NCBI GenBank assembly: GCA_024685975.1 | Contig: JAIBDZ010000004.1 | Location: 1-64,000 of the forward strand | Direction: 5' to 3' | From: Piscirickettsiaceae bacterium | GTDB taxonomy: Bacteria > Pseudomonadota > Gammaproteobacteria > Nitrosococcales > Methylophagaceae | Length of the DNA: 64,000 nucleotides | In this document: positions 45,180 to 55,115 of the stretch, piece after piece | Numbering within the stretch: position 1 is the first letter of the stretch | Layout of the letters: every line of letters begins with the position of its first letter | The notes under the pieces: generated by a model | What the model was told of the DNA's origin: nothing | What the model saw: only the letters and a program-made list of their open reading frames with translations | Database searches by the model: none | Translations under genes and position numbers: made by a program

Positions 45180-45187
45180 AACGGCCT

Positions 45188-45540
<353 letters not shown>

Positions 45541-45575
45541 ACCACTTAATGACACCAAAGAAATAAACCACACCA

Positions 45576-45591
45576 GTACCAAAGTACAATA
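45576..45591 (+). promoter_or_regulatory. Shared 16-bp promoter element, copy 2
   Basis: GTACCAAAGTACAATA, 36 bases after the end of rnpB and 41 bases before the structured leader of the next gene. It differs from copy 1 at two central bases. Confidence 0.6.
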
Positions 45592-45632
45592 CTGCCCCAA
45601 GACAGTTAATGCTATGGTATGTGAAGGAAAGA

Positions 45633-45701
45633 TAGCCAAACTTAATGTGAATTAAGGACGGAAAGTGACAGACCTTATCTTTGACAAGTGGCTGCATTGC
45701 T
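45633..45701 (+). ncRNA. GEMM-I (c-di-GMP-I)-like riboswitch leader, copy B
   Basis: Closing stem AGC (45634-45636) / GCT (45699-45701). First hairpin CTTAAT-GTGA-ATTAAG (45641-45656), joiner GACGGAAAG (45657-45665), second hairpin CCTT / AAGTGG-type, then GGCTGCATTGC. The first stem differs from copies A and C by paired changes while the GTGA loop is unchanged. The 3' strand is the most divergent of the three. It ends 29 bases before the ATG. Confidence 0.65.
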
Positions 45702-45730
45702 TTTTTATAACAACATTAATGAGAGACATA

Positions 45731-46345
45731 ATGCGTTTATTGAGTCGGACTATTAAAACAATTGGTACCATCGTCTTTGCTGCGAGCATGACATATTCAG
45801 CTAATATTTCAGCGGCAACAGCCCCTGTTCCGAGTATCGTAATATCTGGTGGCGAGATAACGGGCATTAACAATGTTAACGTGACAGGTTATGGTTTGTT
45901 CGATATGACGTTTAATAGTCTTTATCAAAACACGCTATATGACCAAAATTTTGCAAATAATGCTAATAGAGCTGCTTTCGATGTGATTCACACGGGTGCT
46001 CTGGCAAATACTCTTATCGATTTCCAAGCCGAGCCAGTTACAGGATGCGGTATTGGAGCTTCGGCGACTGGGCAGTATGGGCGTTGTGATTGGTTTACGG
46101 CTGTTACTGAGCTTGCTCCGGGTATTCTTTATCAAGGTAATACTGTTAGAAATTACTCACAGCCACGAGGTAATGATGAAATAATAGAGTATTATGTCGC
46201 ATTGAATCAGCCTGTAGATGGGCTGACTTTTGTCGATTGGACTCCGAGTCAACACATTAGCGAAGTGCCTGTGCCAGCTGCGGCGATATTGTTTGCGCCA
46301 GCTTTATTCGGTTTTTTAGGGTTTAGACGTAAAATCCGTAACTGA
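45731..46345 (+). CDS. Exported protein with VPxPA (PEP-CTERM-like) sorting tail, copy 2
   Basis: A 204-residue protein with a signal peptide (IKTIGTIVFAASMTYSANISA), a body with one likely disulfide (GCGIGAS...GRCDW), and the tail VPVPAAAILFAPALFG followed by FRRK. ATG 45731 is chosen because GAGAGA precedes it; the upstream in-frame ATG at 45665 would lie within the structured leader. The body is not recognised and is unrelated at a glance to copy 1 except for the tail. Confidence 0.83.
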   Translation: MRLLSRTIKTIGTIVFAASMTYSANISAATAPVPSIVISGGEITGINNVNVTGYGLFDMTFNSLYQNTLYDQNFANNANRAAFDVIHTGALANTLIDFQAEPVTGCGIGASATGQYGRCDWFTAVTELAPGILYQGNTVRNYSQPRGNDEIIEYYVALNQPVDGLTFVDWTPSQHISEVPVPAAAILFAPALFGFLGFRRKIRN

Positions 46346-46371
46346 TAATAGCTAGACTAAGTATTTGATAT

Positions 46372-46407
46372 AAAAAAGCCGCGATAAATTTTATCGCGGC
46401 TTTTTTA
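46372..46407. terminator. Bidirectional rho-independent terminator
   Basis: AAAAAAGCCGCGATAAA / TTTATCGCGGCTTTTTT with a 2-base centre, between the convergent second and third sorting-signal genes. Confidence 0.95.
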
Positions 46408-46427
46408 TTATGCGAAAAATCGTTTAC

Positions 46428-47189
46428 TTAAGCTGATTTGGCTTTTTTACGAAATCCCATTAACCCCAATAAGGCGGGTCCAAATAACCATACTGCAGCA
46501 GGTAATGGCACTGCATTGGGAGGAGTGACAACCGGGCCGCTACCCACATCAATTAAGCTGCCATCAATGCCTTGAGAAAAATCATAAAACTGGAAGCTAT
46601 CATCTAATTTTTCCAATTCGAAAGAGAGTGTTTCTAAAGCAAGTAGGCTATTAAATAAAGTGCTTAATGTTCCTGCATCATTTGAGAAAAACCAACCCGT
46701 GTCAAGAAGGTTGTTTCTAAAGCCACCGCCACTAAGACCTCCCGCTGCTTCGACACCTAAGGCAGTTGTGTTTTGGGCTTCGACATCAGACCAGTTACCA
46801 AAATCGATACCATTGATTAAGAGATTGTTATCGTCTTCATCAAAATTCCCACTGGCGTTATCACCATCATAGAGTGAGAGACGAAATGAGGCTTCGGCAA
46901 TACCGCCACCAAGCGCATCGGTAACAGAGGTGCCCCAGCCTACTTGAGAGCCAATATCAACATTAGTGACCCCTGATACATTACCAGAAAATAAGCTGCT
47001 GGCGGATAATTGAGACATAACACGTGCGCCATTTGTACCCACTAAATCAACAACAATACCACCAACGGCAGTCACGCCTGGAATAACAGCGCCTTTGCTG
47101 GTTAACGATGTTTCGGTAAAGGTGCTAGCGGATACGCTAGTAGCAGAAAAGAGTAGAGCTGCAGCTCCGATTAATACGTTTTTTTTCAT
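46428..47189 (-). CDS. Exported protein with VPLPA-CTERM sorting tail, copy 3
   Basis: A 253-residue protein with signal peptide KKNVLIGAAALLFSATSVSA, a body rich in G, S, N and D, and the tail VPLPAAVWLFGPALLGLMG then FRKK. This is the classical VPLPA-CTERM form, cleaved by an exosortase in characterised systems. AAGGAAA precedes the ATG. The gene is on the opposite strand from copies 1 and 2 yet has the same leader and promoter element. Probable extracellular or surface matrix protein; specific function unknown. Confidence 0.87.
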   Translation of the reverse strand: MKKNVLIGAAALLFSATSVSASTFTETSLTSKGAVIPGVTAVGGIVVDLVGTNGARVMSQLSASSLFSGNVSGVTNVDIGSQVGWGTSVTDALGGGIAEASFRLSLYDGDNASGNFDEDDNNLLINGIDFGNWSDVEAQNTTALGVEAAGGLSGGGFRNNLLDTGWFFSNDAGTLSTLFNSLLALETLSFELEKLDDSFQFYDFSQGIDGSLIDVGSGPVVTPPNAVPLPAAVWLFGPALLGLMGFRKKAKSA

Positions 47190-47208
47190 AACATTTCCTT
47201 GAGTGAAA

Positions 47209-47283
47209 ATGCAGCCCAGCCATCTTAATTTTTATCTAAAGACCTGAAGCTTTCCGTATTTGGTTCACACCAAAGTTGGCAAA
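47209..47283 (-). ncRNA. GEMM-I (c-di-GMP-I)-like riboswitch leader, copy C
   Basis: Read on the minus strand: TTGCCAAC, first hairpin TTTGGT-GTGA-ACCAAA, then TACGGAAAGCTTCAGGTC (identical to copy A over 18 bases), a second hairpin TCTT / AAGA with a longer loop, and GATGGCTGGGCTGCAT. The first stem carries paired substitutions relative to copies A and B. It ends 19 bases before the start codon. The remaining part of the 47190-47786 gap holds the promoter element (next entry), short inverted repeats with no clear role, and the mraZ promoter. Confidence 0.7.
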
Positions 47284-47355
47284 AAATAAATATAAATTAA
47301 TAGCAGTAGTCTTTAACTATGCTTGTTCACGTTATCAAAATCCGGTGTCTAATTC

Positions 47356-47371
47356 TATTGTACTTAGGTAC
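47356..47371 (-). promoter_or_regulatory. Shared 16-bp promoter element, copy 3
   Basis: On the minus strand GTACCTAAGTACAATA, 72 bases upstream of structured leader C. It shares the flank AATAGA with copy 1. Confidence 0.6.
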
Positions 47372-47691
47372 TAATTTTAAAAGAAAAAAGGCGTAAACCT
47401 GGATGGGAAAGGGCATTTAAAAGTGAGTTTTGCTGATTTTTATAACGATAAAATCGCTTTTCCGCGTTTATCGTCATCACGTGACAAATTACGTAGAAAC
47501 GACAGTGATAGAACCGACTTGTTTTTAAGATTACATGCTAGCGCTTAATGATGAGAAGTTACTTTAACTTCTACCTGCACTTTTTTGATAAAAAAGTAGT
47601 CCCTTCCTGTTCGGAGTAGTCTGTCTTTCCTTTATGAGGTGATATCAGCTAAGTCATTGTCCTTAAAAGAGGATTTTGTTTATTTTGATGC

Positions 47692-47755
47692 TTGACACGC
47701 TTAATGGGCACTCATATAGTGTCGGAAAGTGGGTAAAAGTGGATCAAAGTGGATC
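47692..47755 (+). promoter_or_regulatory. mraZ (dcw) promoter with three MraZ-type operator repeats
   Basis: -35 TTGACA (47692-47697), 17-base spacer, -10 TATAGT (47715-47720). Directly downstream, three repeats AAAGTGGGT, AAAGTGGAT and AAAGTGGAT begin at 47727, 47737 and 47747. The exact 10-bp spacing, one helical turn, is that of MraZ binding boxes. They cover the expected transcription start, consistent with autorepression of the dcw operon by MraZ. Confidence 0.85.
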
Positions 47756-47786
47756 AATAATGATTTTGACGAGGGTGTGACATTTA

Positions 47787-48239
47787 ATGTTTCGTGGCGT
47801 AGCAAAATTTAATCTGGATGCAAAAGGGAGAATGGCGATTCCAGCCAAGTTCCGTAAGCTTCTGGACGTCTGTTGCGAAGGACGAATTGTTATCACGATT
47901 GATCATGCCGAACATTGTTTGCAAATGTATACCCAAGATGAATGGGAAGTTGTTGAACAAAAACTCATTAGTTTACCAAGTATGGATCCGAAAGTCCGTC
48001 AGTTAAAAAGATTGTTAATGGGTAATGCGACCGAATGCGAGATGGATAAAAATGGTCGCGTTTTATTACCTGCCAAGTTACGTGACTATGCCAACTTAGA
48101 AAAAGAAGCGGTGATGACTGGGCAAGGGAATAAATTTGAAATCTGGAATGAGCAAGCCTGGGATAGCTTAATGAATGAACCGGTTGATATGAGTTTTGAT
48201 GAGGGCATGCCAACCGCCCTACAAGATTTGTCGATCTAA
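47787..48239 (+). CDS. mraZ: Transcriptional regulator MraZ
   Basis: A 150-residue protein with two AbrB-like SpoVT domains, each with the DxxGR core: LDAKGRMAIPAKFR (residues 9-22) and MDKNGRVLLPAKLRDY (about 90-105). MraZ is a dodecameric DNA-binding repressor of the dcw operon in E. coli, and its operator-type repeats are seen upstream. First gene of the cluster, 6 bases before rsmH. Confidence 0.96.
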   Translation: MFRGVAKFNLDAKGRMAIPAKFRKLLDVCCEGRIVITIDHAEHCLQMYTQDEWEVVEQKLISLPSMDPKVRQLKRLLMGNATECEMDKNGRVLLPAKLRDYANLEKEAVMTGQGNKFEIWNEQAWDSLMNEPVDMSFDEGMPTALQDLSI

Positions 48240-48245
48240 GCGCTC

Positions 48246-49178
48246 ATGACGACGATGACACATATTCCTGTCTTATTAAATGAGGCAGTGACGGCTTTAT
48301 CTATTCAACCTGATGGTTGTTATATCGATGGCACATTTGGTCGTGGTGGCCATAGCAAAGCAATTTTGGCGGCATTGTCTGATAACGGAACACTGTTGGG
48401 ACTGGATAGAGATCCAGAAGCGATAAAAGTCGGTCAACAGCTGGCACAAGAAGATAAGCGGTTTACGATTGAGCAATGTGCTTTTTCGACATTATCTCAA
48501 GTCATCAACGAGCGGTTTTGGCAGGGGAAAGTGAATGGCATATTATTGGATATTGGTGTCTCATCTCCTCAACTCGACCAGGCTGAGCGCGGGTTTAGTT
48601 TTCAATATGACGGCCCCTTGGACATGCGAATGAATCCTGAACAAGGTCAAAGCGCAGCACAATGGCTAGCGACAGCCGAGATGACGGATATTGAATACGT
48701 TCTAAAAAACTATGGCGAAGAGCGTTTTGCAAAACGCATTGCACGCGCCATTGTCGAAACACGCGACGAAACCCCAATTACAACCACCAAACAATTGGCT
48801 ACCTTAATTGATAAAGCTAGCCCGTTTCGTGAAAAACATAAACATCCCGCCACACGATCTTTTCAAGCTATACGAATCTATATTAATAATGAATTAGGCG
48901 AATTAACCGAAGCCTTGCAACAAGCGCTGGATAGCCTTGCTATTGGTGGTCGTTTGGTTGTGATCAGCTTCCATTCTTTAGAAGACCGTATCGTTAAACG
49001 TTTTTTTAGAGAGCAAGCAAAAGGGGATGATCTGCCGTCGCATTTTCCTGTGACCGCAGATCAATTAAACCCAACCATTAAATTAATTGGTAAAGCCGTT
49101 AAAGCAGGTGAAGAAGAATTAAAAGTCAATCCACGTGCCCGTAGTGCTGTGTTGAGAGTTGTGGAGAAACTAGCATGA
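48246..49178 (+). CDS. rsmH: 16S rRNA (cytosine1402-N4)-methyltransferase RsmH
   Basis: A 310-residue SAM-dependent methyltransferase with [13 protein letters not shown] at the N-terminus, motif [37 protein letters not shown], and [21 protein letters not shown]. It modifies the same nucleotide as RsmI (43425). It overlaps ftsL by 4 bases. Confidence 0.96.
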   Translation: MTTMTHIPVLLNEAVTALSIQPDGCYIDGTFGRGGHSKAILAALSDNGTLLGLDRDPEAIKVGQQLAQEDKRFTIEQCAFSTLSQVINERFWQGKVNGILLDIGVSSPQLDQAERGFSFQYDGPLDMRMNPEQGQSAAQWLATAEMTDIEYVLKNYGEERFAKRIARAIVETRDETPITTTKQLATLIDKASPFREKHKHPATRSFQAIRIYINNELGELTEALQQALDSLAIGGRLVVISFHSLEDRIVKRFFREQAKGDDLPSHFPVTADQLNPTIKLIGKAVKAGEEELKVNPRARSAVLRVVEKLA

Positions 49179-49468
49179 CTTTGACGCGTTTAATGACATT
49201 GATAAGCGAACATATGGCGGTGATCTTAATGATTATCGCTATTGTGATATCGGCAATGGCAGTGGTCTATAGCAAACATCAAAGCCGTGTTGAGTTTGTT
49301 GCGTTGCAAAAGTTAGAGCGCCAAAGGGACAATTTAAATGAAGAGTGGGAACGATTATTAATTGAACAAAGCACTTGGGCAAGACCTGATCATATTGAAA
49401 AGCGTGCAAAACTTGATTTAAAAATGGCGGTGCCAACAGCCGACCAAATAAGGGTGATTCAACCATGA
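49175..49468 (+). CDS. ftsL: Cell division protein FtsL
   Basis: A 97-residue single-pass membrane protein: short cytoplasmic N-terminus, membrane helix (about 13-30) and a periplasmic coiled coil ([26 protein letters not shown]). Bitopic partner of FtsB and FtsQ in the divisome. Low sequence conservation, so the call relies on topology and position between rsmH and ftsI. Confidence 0.9.
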   Translation: MTLTRLMTLISEHMAVILMIIAIVISAMAVVYSKHQSRVEFVALQKLERQRDNLNEEWERLLIEQSTWARPDHIEKRAKLDLKMAVPTADQIRVIQP

Positions 49469-51171
49469 GTCGCCGTAAATCAATACAAACAGTAGCCGTC
49501 TGGCGACTGAATGTTGTCCGTATCGCTTTTGTCAGTATTGTGGTGGCTCTTGGATGGCGGCTTGCCGATATCCAAGTATTGAATCCTGATTTCTTGCGAG
49601 ATCAAGGTGACGCGAGACATGTTAGAAAAGTCCCTGTTGCAGCCCATCGCGGCATGATCCTTGACCGTCGTGGTGAACCATTAGCGATCAGTACACCGGT
49701 ACATTCAGTTTGGGTCAATCCTCAAGAGTTTGATCTCAAATCAAATGATGTTGCACAACTGAGCAAAGTGCTGGGTTTAAATAGCAGGAAAATCAAACAA
49801 AAAATCAGTAAACACCAACATCGTGAATTTTTGTATTTAAAACGTCGTGTTGCCCCAGAAGTTGCTAATCAAGTGATGCAATTACAGATTGCTGGCGTGG
49901 CTTTACAGCGTGAATACAAACGCTATTATCCCGCCGGTGAAGTCACTTCACATATTGTCGGATTTACCAGTGTAGATGATGCAGGCCAAGAAGGGCTTGA
50001 GTTAATGCATGACGATGTCTTAACGGGTGTGCCAGGCTTGAAGCGAATGTATCGTGATAGCCGAGGAAATTATGTCGAAGGTGGCGAGCAATTACTGCCA
50101 ACCAAAGATGGGCAAAATATTCAGTTAAGTATCGATTTACGTTTGCAGTATGTGACCTATCAAGCTTTAAAAGAAGCGGTCACACGTCATCATGCCAGAT
50201 CGGGCGCGGCAGTGATTCTCGATACACAAACCGGCGAAGTATTGGCGATGGTGAATCAACCTTCATTTAATCCTAATAATCGACGCGGCCTTAAACCAAG
50301 TGATTTTAGAAATCGTGCGGTTACCGATTTATTTGAACCAGGCTCAACAGTCAAACCATTCACGATGGCTAGTGGGTTAAAGTCAGGAAAATTTAAAGCA
50401 TCATCAGTGATTGATACTCGTCCTGGCACGCTTAAAGTGGGTGGTCATACCATCAAAGATCATCGTAATTATGGTCAAATTGATATGGCAACATTACTTA
50501 AGAAATCGAGTAATGTTGGTGCAAGTAAAATGGCATTAGCGTTAAAGCCAAGTCAATTATGGCAAGATTTTGCTGCATTTGGGTTAGGAGAAGCGACAGG
50601 TGCTTACTTCCCAGGTGAAGCCATGGGCAGCATGCCTGATCCTCAAAGTTGGCGAGAATTAGATCGTGCCACCTTGGCCTACGGTTATGGTTTAGCGTCG
50701 TCCGCACTACAATTAGCGCGAGGGTATATGGTGTTGGCCAATGGCGGCATATTGCAACCTGTTACCTTTTTAAAGACAGACGAAGCGCCTCAAGGGCGTC
50801 GTGTTTATTCACGAGATGTCATGAAACAAGTCGTATCGATGATGGAAGGCGTTGTCTCTGAACAAGGCACAGCAAAACTGGCTGCAGTCGATAATTATCG
50901 TGTAGCAGGTAAAACTGGAACCGCTAAAAAAGCGCGTGCTGGTGGTTATGCTGAAAAAAGTTATCAATCTGTTTTTGCTGGCATTATTCCAGCAACAGCA
51001 CCAAGGTTAGCGATGGTGGTCATGGTCGATGATCCACAAGGCGATGCTTATTATGGTGGCGTGGTTGCAGCCCCCGTATTTTCCAAAGTCATGACTGATG
51101 CCATGCGTTTATTGAATATTGCGCCGGATGATATAAAACAACCAGTATTGCAGGTGGCACATCATGATTGA
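49465..51171 (+). CDS. ftsI: Peptidoglycan transpeptidase FtsI (PBP3)
   Basis: A 568-residue division-specific class B penicillin-binding protein. N-terminal membrane anchor (about 17-35), dimerisation/pedestal region, then the transpeptidase domain with active-site STVK (Ser about residue 294), SSN (about 347-349) and KTGT (about 483). It makes the septal cross-links with FtsW. It overlaps ftsL by 4 and murE by 8 bases. Confidence 0.97.
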   Translation: MSRRKSIQTVAVWRLNVVRIAFVSIVVALGWRLADIQVLNPDFLRDQGDARHVRKVPVAAHRGMILDRRGEPLAISTPVHSVWVNPQEFDLKSNDVAQLSKVLGLNSRKIKQKISKHQHREFLYLKRRVAPEVANQVMQLQIAGVALQREYKRYYPAGEVTSHIVGFTSVDDAGQEGLELMHDDVLTGVPGLKRMYRDSRGNYVEGGEQLLPTKDGQNIQLSIDLRLQYVTYQALKEAVTRHHARSGAAVILDTQTGEVLAMVNQPSFNPNNRRGLKPSDFRNRAVTDLFEPGSTVKPFTMASGLKSGKFKASSVIDTRPGTLKVGGHTIKDHRNYGQIDMATLLKKSSNVGASKMALALKPSQLWQDFAAFGLGEATGAYFPGEAMGSMPDPQSWRELDRATLAYGYGLASSALQLARGYMVLANGGILQPVTFLKTDEAPQGRRVYSRDVMKQVVSMMEGVVSEQGTAKLAAVDNYRVAGKTGTAKKARAGGYAEKSYQSVFAGIIPATAPRLAMVVMVDDPQGDAYYGGVVAAPVFSKVMTDAMRLLNIAPDDIKQPVLQVAHHD

Positions 51172-52684
51172 AAAACATCATATGCCAGTGTCTGAACTGT
51201 TAGCCGGAATGGTAAAAGACCCAAGCCAATTGGTTGATATAGCGCCATCAGCGATCACAATGGATAGTCGTTCGGTCATCGAAGGCGGTCTATTTTTAGC
51301 CACGGCTAAAGATCGTGTACAGCGACAAACACATATTGAACAAGCCATTGCCTCCGGTGCGAGTGTTATCGTGATTGATAAGGCAAGCCCATTATTAAAT
51401 GAGATTGATGTAACGTTGATCACATTAAGTACTTTAGATAGTCGTATAAGTGAAATAGCCAGTCGGTTTTACCGTCACCCATCATTAGCGTTGACGATTA
51501 TCGCAGTGACAGGCACCAATGGAAAAACATCAGTCAGCCAGTTTATTGCCCAAAGTCTAGCGTATTTGCAACAACCTTGTGGCGTCATCGGCACATTGGG
51601 TGTTGGTACTTTAGATGAACTGACCTCTACTGGTATGACAACACCTGATCCCGTCAGTATTCAAGCGGCATTAGCTGATTTTTACCATCGTGGCATTAAA
51701 ACCGTTGTGATAGAGGCTTCTTCACATGCTTTACAGCAAGATAGATTGGCTCATATTGCGATCGATATTGCCGTATTAACGAATCTAAGTCGTGATCACC
51801 TTGATTATCACCGCACTATGACAGAATACGCGGCTGCAAAACGCCGTTTGTTTGAGTTTAATAGTGTCAAAACTAAGGTCATTAATGGTCAAGATGCATT
51901 CGGGCAACAGCTATTACAAAATGCGGCCAATGATGCTGCAATCACGACGCTAAGTTATGGCATGCAAACACAAGCAGATATTAAGGCAAGTGATTGTTTA
52001 GCGTCGAATGACGGACTCGCTTTTACATTGCACCAAGGCCAGCAATCAGCGGACATCAAGTCGTCTTTATTAGGTGAATTTAATATCGCCAATCTATTAG
52101 CAACGGCAGCGAGTTTATCCGCATTAGATTATCCCTTTGAGCAAATCAGTGAAGCAATAATGCAATGTCATGCCGTTGAAGGACGAATGCAACATTATGG
52201 CGGCGGCAAGAAGACAACCGTTGTCATTGATTTTGCCCATACGTCAGATGCATTAATGCAAGTCTTGAAGACATTGAGAAATCACATCACAGAGCCAGCT
52301 AAATTATGGTGCGTCTTTGGTTGTGGTGGTGATCGCGATCAAGGTAAACGCCCATTAATGGGACAAGTGGTCGAACAATATGCAGATCGAGTCATTATCA
52401 CAGCAGATAATCCACGTAGCGAAAAAAATGAAGAGATTGTCGCCGCAATTTTGTCTGGCATGACTCAGCCTGAATTGGCGCAGATAAATCATGATAGAGC
52501 TGAAGCGATTCAATTTGCGATTCAACATGCTAAGCAGCAAGATATTGTGTTGGTCGCGGGCAAAGGCCATGAAGATTATCAAGATATCAACGGTGTAAAA
52601 CACGCCTTTAGCGATAAAACGGTTGTGCTTGAAGCATTACAAGCATCGAACGATGCAGGGTTAGCGCAAGAGGTAACGCGATGA
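51164..52684 (+). CDS. murE: UDP-MurNAc-L-Ala-D-Glu:meso-DAP ligase MurE
   Basis: A 506-residue Mur ligase with ATP motif TGTNGKTSVSQFIA (about residue 116) and the motif DNPR (about 413), which selects meso-diaminopimelate over lysine. It is therefore a DAP-adding enzyme. It overlaps murF by 4 bases. Confidence 0.97.
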   Translation: MIEKHHMPVSELLAGMVKDPSQLVDIAPSAITMDSRSVIEGGLFLATAKDRVQRQTHIEQAIASGASVIVIDKASPLLNEIDVTLITLSTLDSRISEIASRFYRHPSLALTIIAVTGTNGKTSVSQFIAQSLAYLQQPCGVIGTLGVGTLDELTSTGMTTPDPVSIQAALADFYHRGIKTVVIEASSHALQQDRLAHIAIDIAVLTNLSRDHLDYHRTMTEYAAAKRRLFEFNSVKTKVINGQDAFGQQLLQNAANDAAITTLSYGMQTQADIKASDCLASNDGLAFTLHQGQQSADIKSSLLGEFNIANLLATAASLSALDYPFEQISEAIMQCHAVEGRMQHYGGGKKTTVVIDFAHTSDALMQVLKTLRNHITEPAKLWCVFGCGGDRDQGKRPLMGQVVEQYADRVIITADNPRSEKNEEIVAAILSGMTQPELAQINHDRAEAIQFAIQHAKQQDIVLVAGKGHEDYQDINGVKHAFSDKTVVLEALQASNDAGLAQEVTR

Positions 52685-54033
52685 CATTATCCATACAACA
52701 AGCCGCTGCCTTATTACATTGTGCTATTTCCAGTGCAGAAACGGGGGTAATTACCGGTGCTGCGATAGATAGTCGCAAAGTGAAAAAAGGCGATATGTTT
52801 GTTGCTATCAAAGGCGAACAAGTGGATGGCCATGATTACCTTGCACAAGCACGAGAAGCCGGTGCCGTTGTTGCCTTAGTCGAGCATGAACAAGCCGATA
52901 GTTTGCCACAATTAGTGGTCGATGATGTCGTTGACGCTTTTGGCATTTTGGCAGCATTTTGGCGCCAACAAAGCCAATGCAAAGTCATTGCCGTCACTGG
53001 AAGTAACGGTAAAACAACGGTCAAAGAAATGTTGGCCTCAATTTTGTCGCAACATCATGACACGATCGCAACACAAGGTAATTTGAATAATCATCTTGGT
53101 GTGCCATTAACATTATTTCGTCTACAAGCTGAAACACGCTATGCCGTCATTGAAATGGGCGCAAACCATCCTGGTGATATCGCTTATTTAGTGAAGATGA
53201 CGCAACCTGACGTGGCTATTATCAATAATGTCGGGCCAGCTCATATAGAAGGTTTTGGTAGTTTAGAAGGCGTTGCCAAAGCAAAAGGAGAAATCTTTTC
53301 TCATCTGGCAGAAAATGGCGTCGGTATAACTAACGCAGATATGCCTTATCAATCTATTTGGCAGACATATTTAAGTGATAAACGAAAAATCACTTTTGGC
53401 CTACAAGATAATGCGGACATTACAGCAACAGATTGCCAATCTCATGTTACGGCAAATCATTTTATGGTTGAACTTGACGGCGTGTTTCATTATGTCAGTT
53501 TGCCTTTACCGGGCCAGCACAATATTGCAAATGCATTAGCGGCTATTGCAGGTTGTCATGCATTGATGTTGCCAGCAGCTGAGATCGTCAGCGGGTTAGC
53601 CGCAATGCAAAGTGCGCCACATCGTCTACAAATAAGACAAGGTGTGCATCAATCGACCTTGATTGATGATAGTTACAATGCCAATCCAGCCTCGTATCAA
53701 CAAGCTTTAGCAACATTAAATACCTTTCCAGGCCAGCATTGGCTGGTGTTGGGCGATTTTGGTGAATTAGGACATTCTAGAACCGTTATTCATAAAGAGT
53801 TGGGCAAACAAGCAAAAGCTGCACATGTTGATCGTTTATTCACAATTGGTATTGACAGTGAGTTGGCAGCACACACATTTGGACAAGGTGCAACGCATTA
53901 CCAAGAGATGACACAACTCGTAGAAGTATTAAAAGCAGAGCTAACAGAAGAAGTGACCTGTTTAATCAAAGGCTCTCGTTTTATGCATTTAGACCAGTTA
54001 GCAGACCAACTTGTTAAAGAGGATGCACACTGA
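52681..54033 (+). CDS. murF: UDP-MurNAc-tripeptide D-Ala-D-Ala ligase MurF
   Basis: A 450-residue Mur ligase with [14 protein letters not shown] (about residue 106), [25 protein letters not shown] and the late [11 protein letters not shown] motif. It adds D-alanyl-D-alanine. Its stop overlaps the mraY start by 1 base. Confidence 0.97.
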   Translation: MTLSIQQAAALLHCAISSAETGVITGAAIDSRKVKKGDMFVAIKGEQVDGHDYLAQAREAGAVVALVEHEQADSLPQLVVDDVVDAFGILAAFWRQQSQCKVIAVTGSNGKTTVKEMLASILSQHHDTIATQGNLNNHLGVPLTLFRLQAETRYAVIEMGANHPGDIAYLVKMTQPDVAIINNVGPAHIEGFGSLEGVAKAKGEIFSHLAENGVGITNADMPYQSIWQTYLSDKRKITFGLQDNADITATDCQSHVTANHFMVELDGVFHYVSLPLPGQHNIANALAAIAGCHALMLPAAEIVSGLAAMQSAPHRLQIRQGVHQSTLIDDSYNANPASYQQALATLNTFPGQHWLVLGDFGELGHSRTVIHKELGKQAKAAHVDRLFTIGIDSELAAHTFGQGATHYQEMTQLVEVLKAELTEEVTCLIKGSRFMHLDQLADQLVKEDAH

Positions 54034-55115
54034 TGTTAATGTATTTAGCCGATTATTTAAGCCAATATAACAGCGGTTTTAATGTTTTCCAATATTTGAC
54101 ATTACGTTCGATTTTGGGTGTGTTAACAGCGTTAGGTATTGCCTTATTGGTTGGCCCAAGCATGATTAGACGACTCAGCTTTAAACAGATTGGTCAGGTC
54201 GTGCGTGAAGATGGCCCTAAGTCGCATTTAAGCAAATCGGGCACACCGACCATGGGCGGGGCGTTGATTCTGGTTGCCATCGCCATCAGTACTCTACTTT
54301 GGGCAGATTTATCTAATCGCTATGTTTGGGTTGTATTATTGGTCACATTGGCATTTGGTGTGGTTGGTTTTATCGATGATTATATCAAGCTAGTCAGACA
54401 AGATCCTAAGGGGTTGTTAAGCCGATATAAATATTTCTGGCAATCAGTGATCGGTGCTGCTGCAGCCATTTTCTTATATGTGACAGCCACTATTCCTGCA
54501 GAAACAGAACTGATTATTCCATTTTTCAAAGACGTGATTATTCCACTCGGTGCATGGTATATGTTGTTGGCTTATTTGGTGATTGTGGGGAGTAGTAATG
54601 CGGTTAATTTAACCGATGGCCTCGATGGTCTGGCCATTATGCCAACAGTGATGGTGGCAGGTGCATTAGGTTTATTTAGTTATCTAACAGGGCATTCTGA
54701 ATTTGCACGTTACCTATCAATTCCTTACATTCCAGGTGCTGGTGAACTAACCGTCTTTTGTGCGGCATTAGTGGGATCAGGGTTAGGGTTTTTATGGTTT
54801 AACACCTACCCAGCTCAGGTCTTTATGGGAGATGTTGGCGCGTTGGCGTTGGGTGCCGCTTTAGGCGCTGTTGCCGTATTGGTAAGACAAGAGTTGGTGT
54901 TAGTGATAATGGGTGGTGTCTTTGTTATTGAAACATTATCAGTGGTATTACAGGTGGCGTCTTATAAATTACGTGGCCGTCGTGTTTTCTTGATGGCACC
55001 GATTCATCATCATTATGAATTAAAAGGATGGCCAGAGCCTCGGATTATCGTGCGCTTTTGGATTATTACTGTCTTTTTGGTCTTAATTGGCTTAGCAACG
55101 TTGAAAATCCGATGA
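54033..55115 (+). CDS. mraY: Phospho-MurNAc-pentapeptide-transferase MraY
   Basis: A 360-residue polytopic membrane enzyme that forms lipid I. Motifs: [11 protein letters not shown] (about residue 70), [15 protein letters not shown] (aspartates about 115-116), [16 protein letters not shown] and [14 protein letters not shown]. About ten membrane segments. Confidence 0.97.
   Translation: MLMYLADYLSQYNSGFNVFQYLTLRSILGVLTALGIALLVGPSMIRRLSFKQIGQVVREDGPKSHLSKSGTPTMGGALILVAIAISTLLWADLSNRYVWVVLLVTLAFGVVGFIDDYIKLVRQDPKGLLSRYKYFWQSVIGAAAAIFLYVTATIPAETELIIPFFKDVIIPLGAWYMLLAYLVIVGSSNAVNLTDGLDGLAIMPTVMVAGALGLFSYLTGHSEFARYLSIPYIPGAGELTVFCAALVGSGLGFLWFNTYPAQVFMGDVGALALGAALGAVAVLVRQELVLVIMGGVFVIETLSVVLQVASYKLRGRRVFLMAPIHHHYELKGWPEPRIIVRFWIITVFLVLIGLATLKIR

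Noticed and set aside
47445-47597. Inverted repeats ACGATAAA/TTTATCGT, GAAGTT/AACTTC and ACTTTTTT/AAAAAAGT in the gap before mraZ
   Set aside because: Short and AT-rich, without T-run placement or relation to a gene end. They are not better than expected in AT-rich sequence, so no function is claimed.
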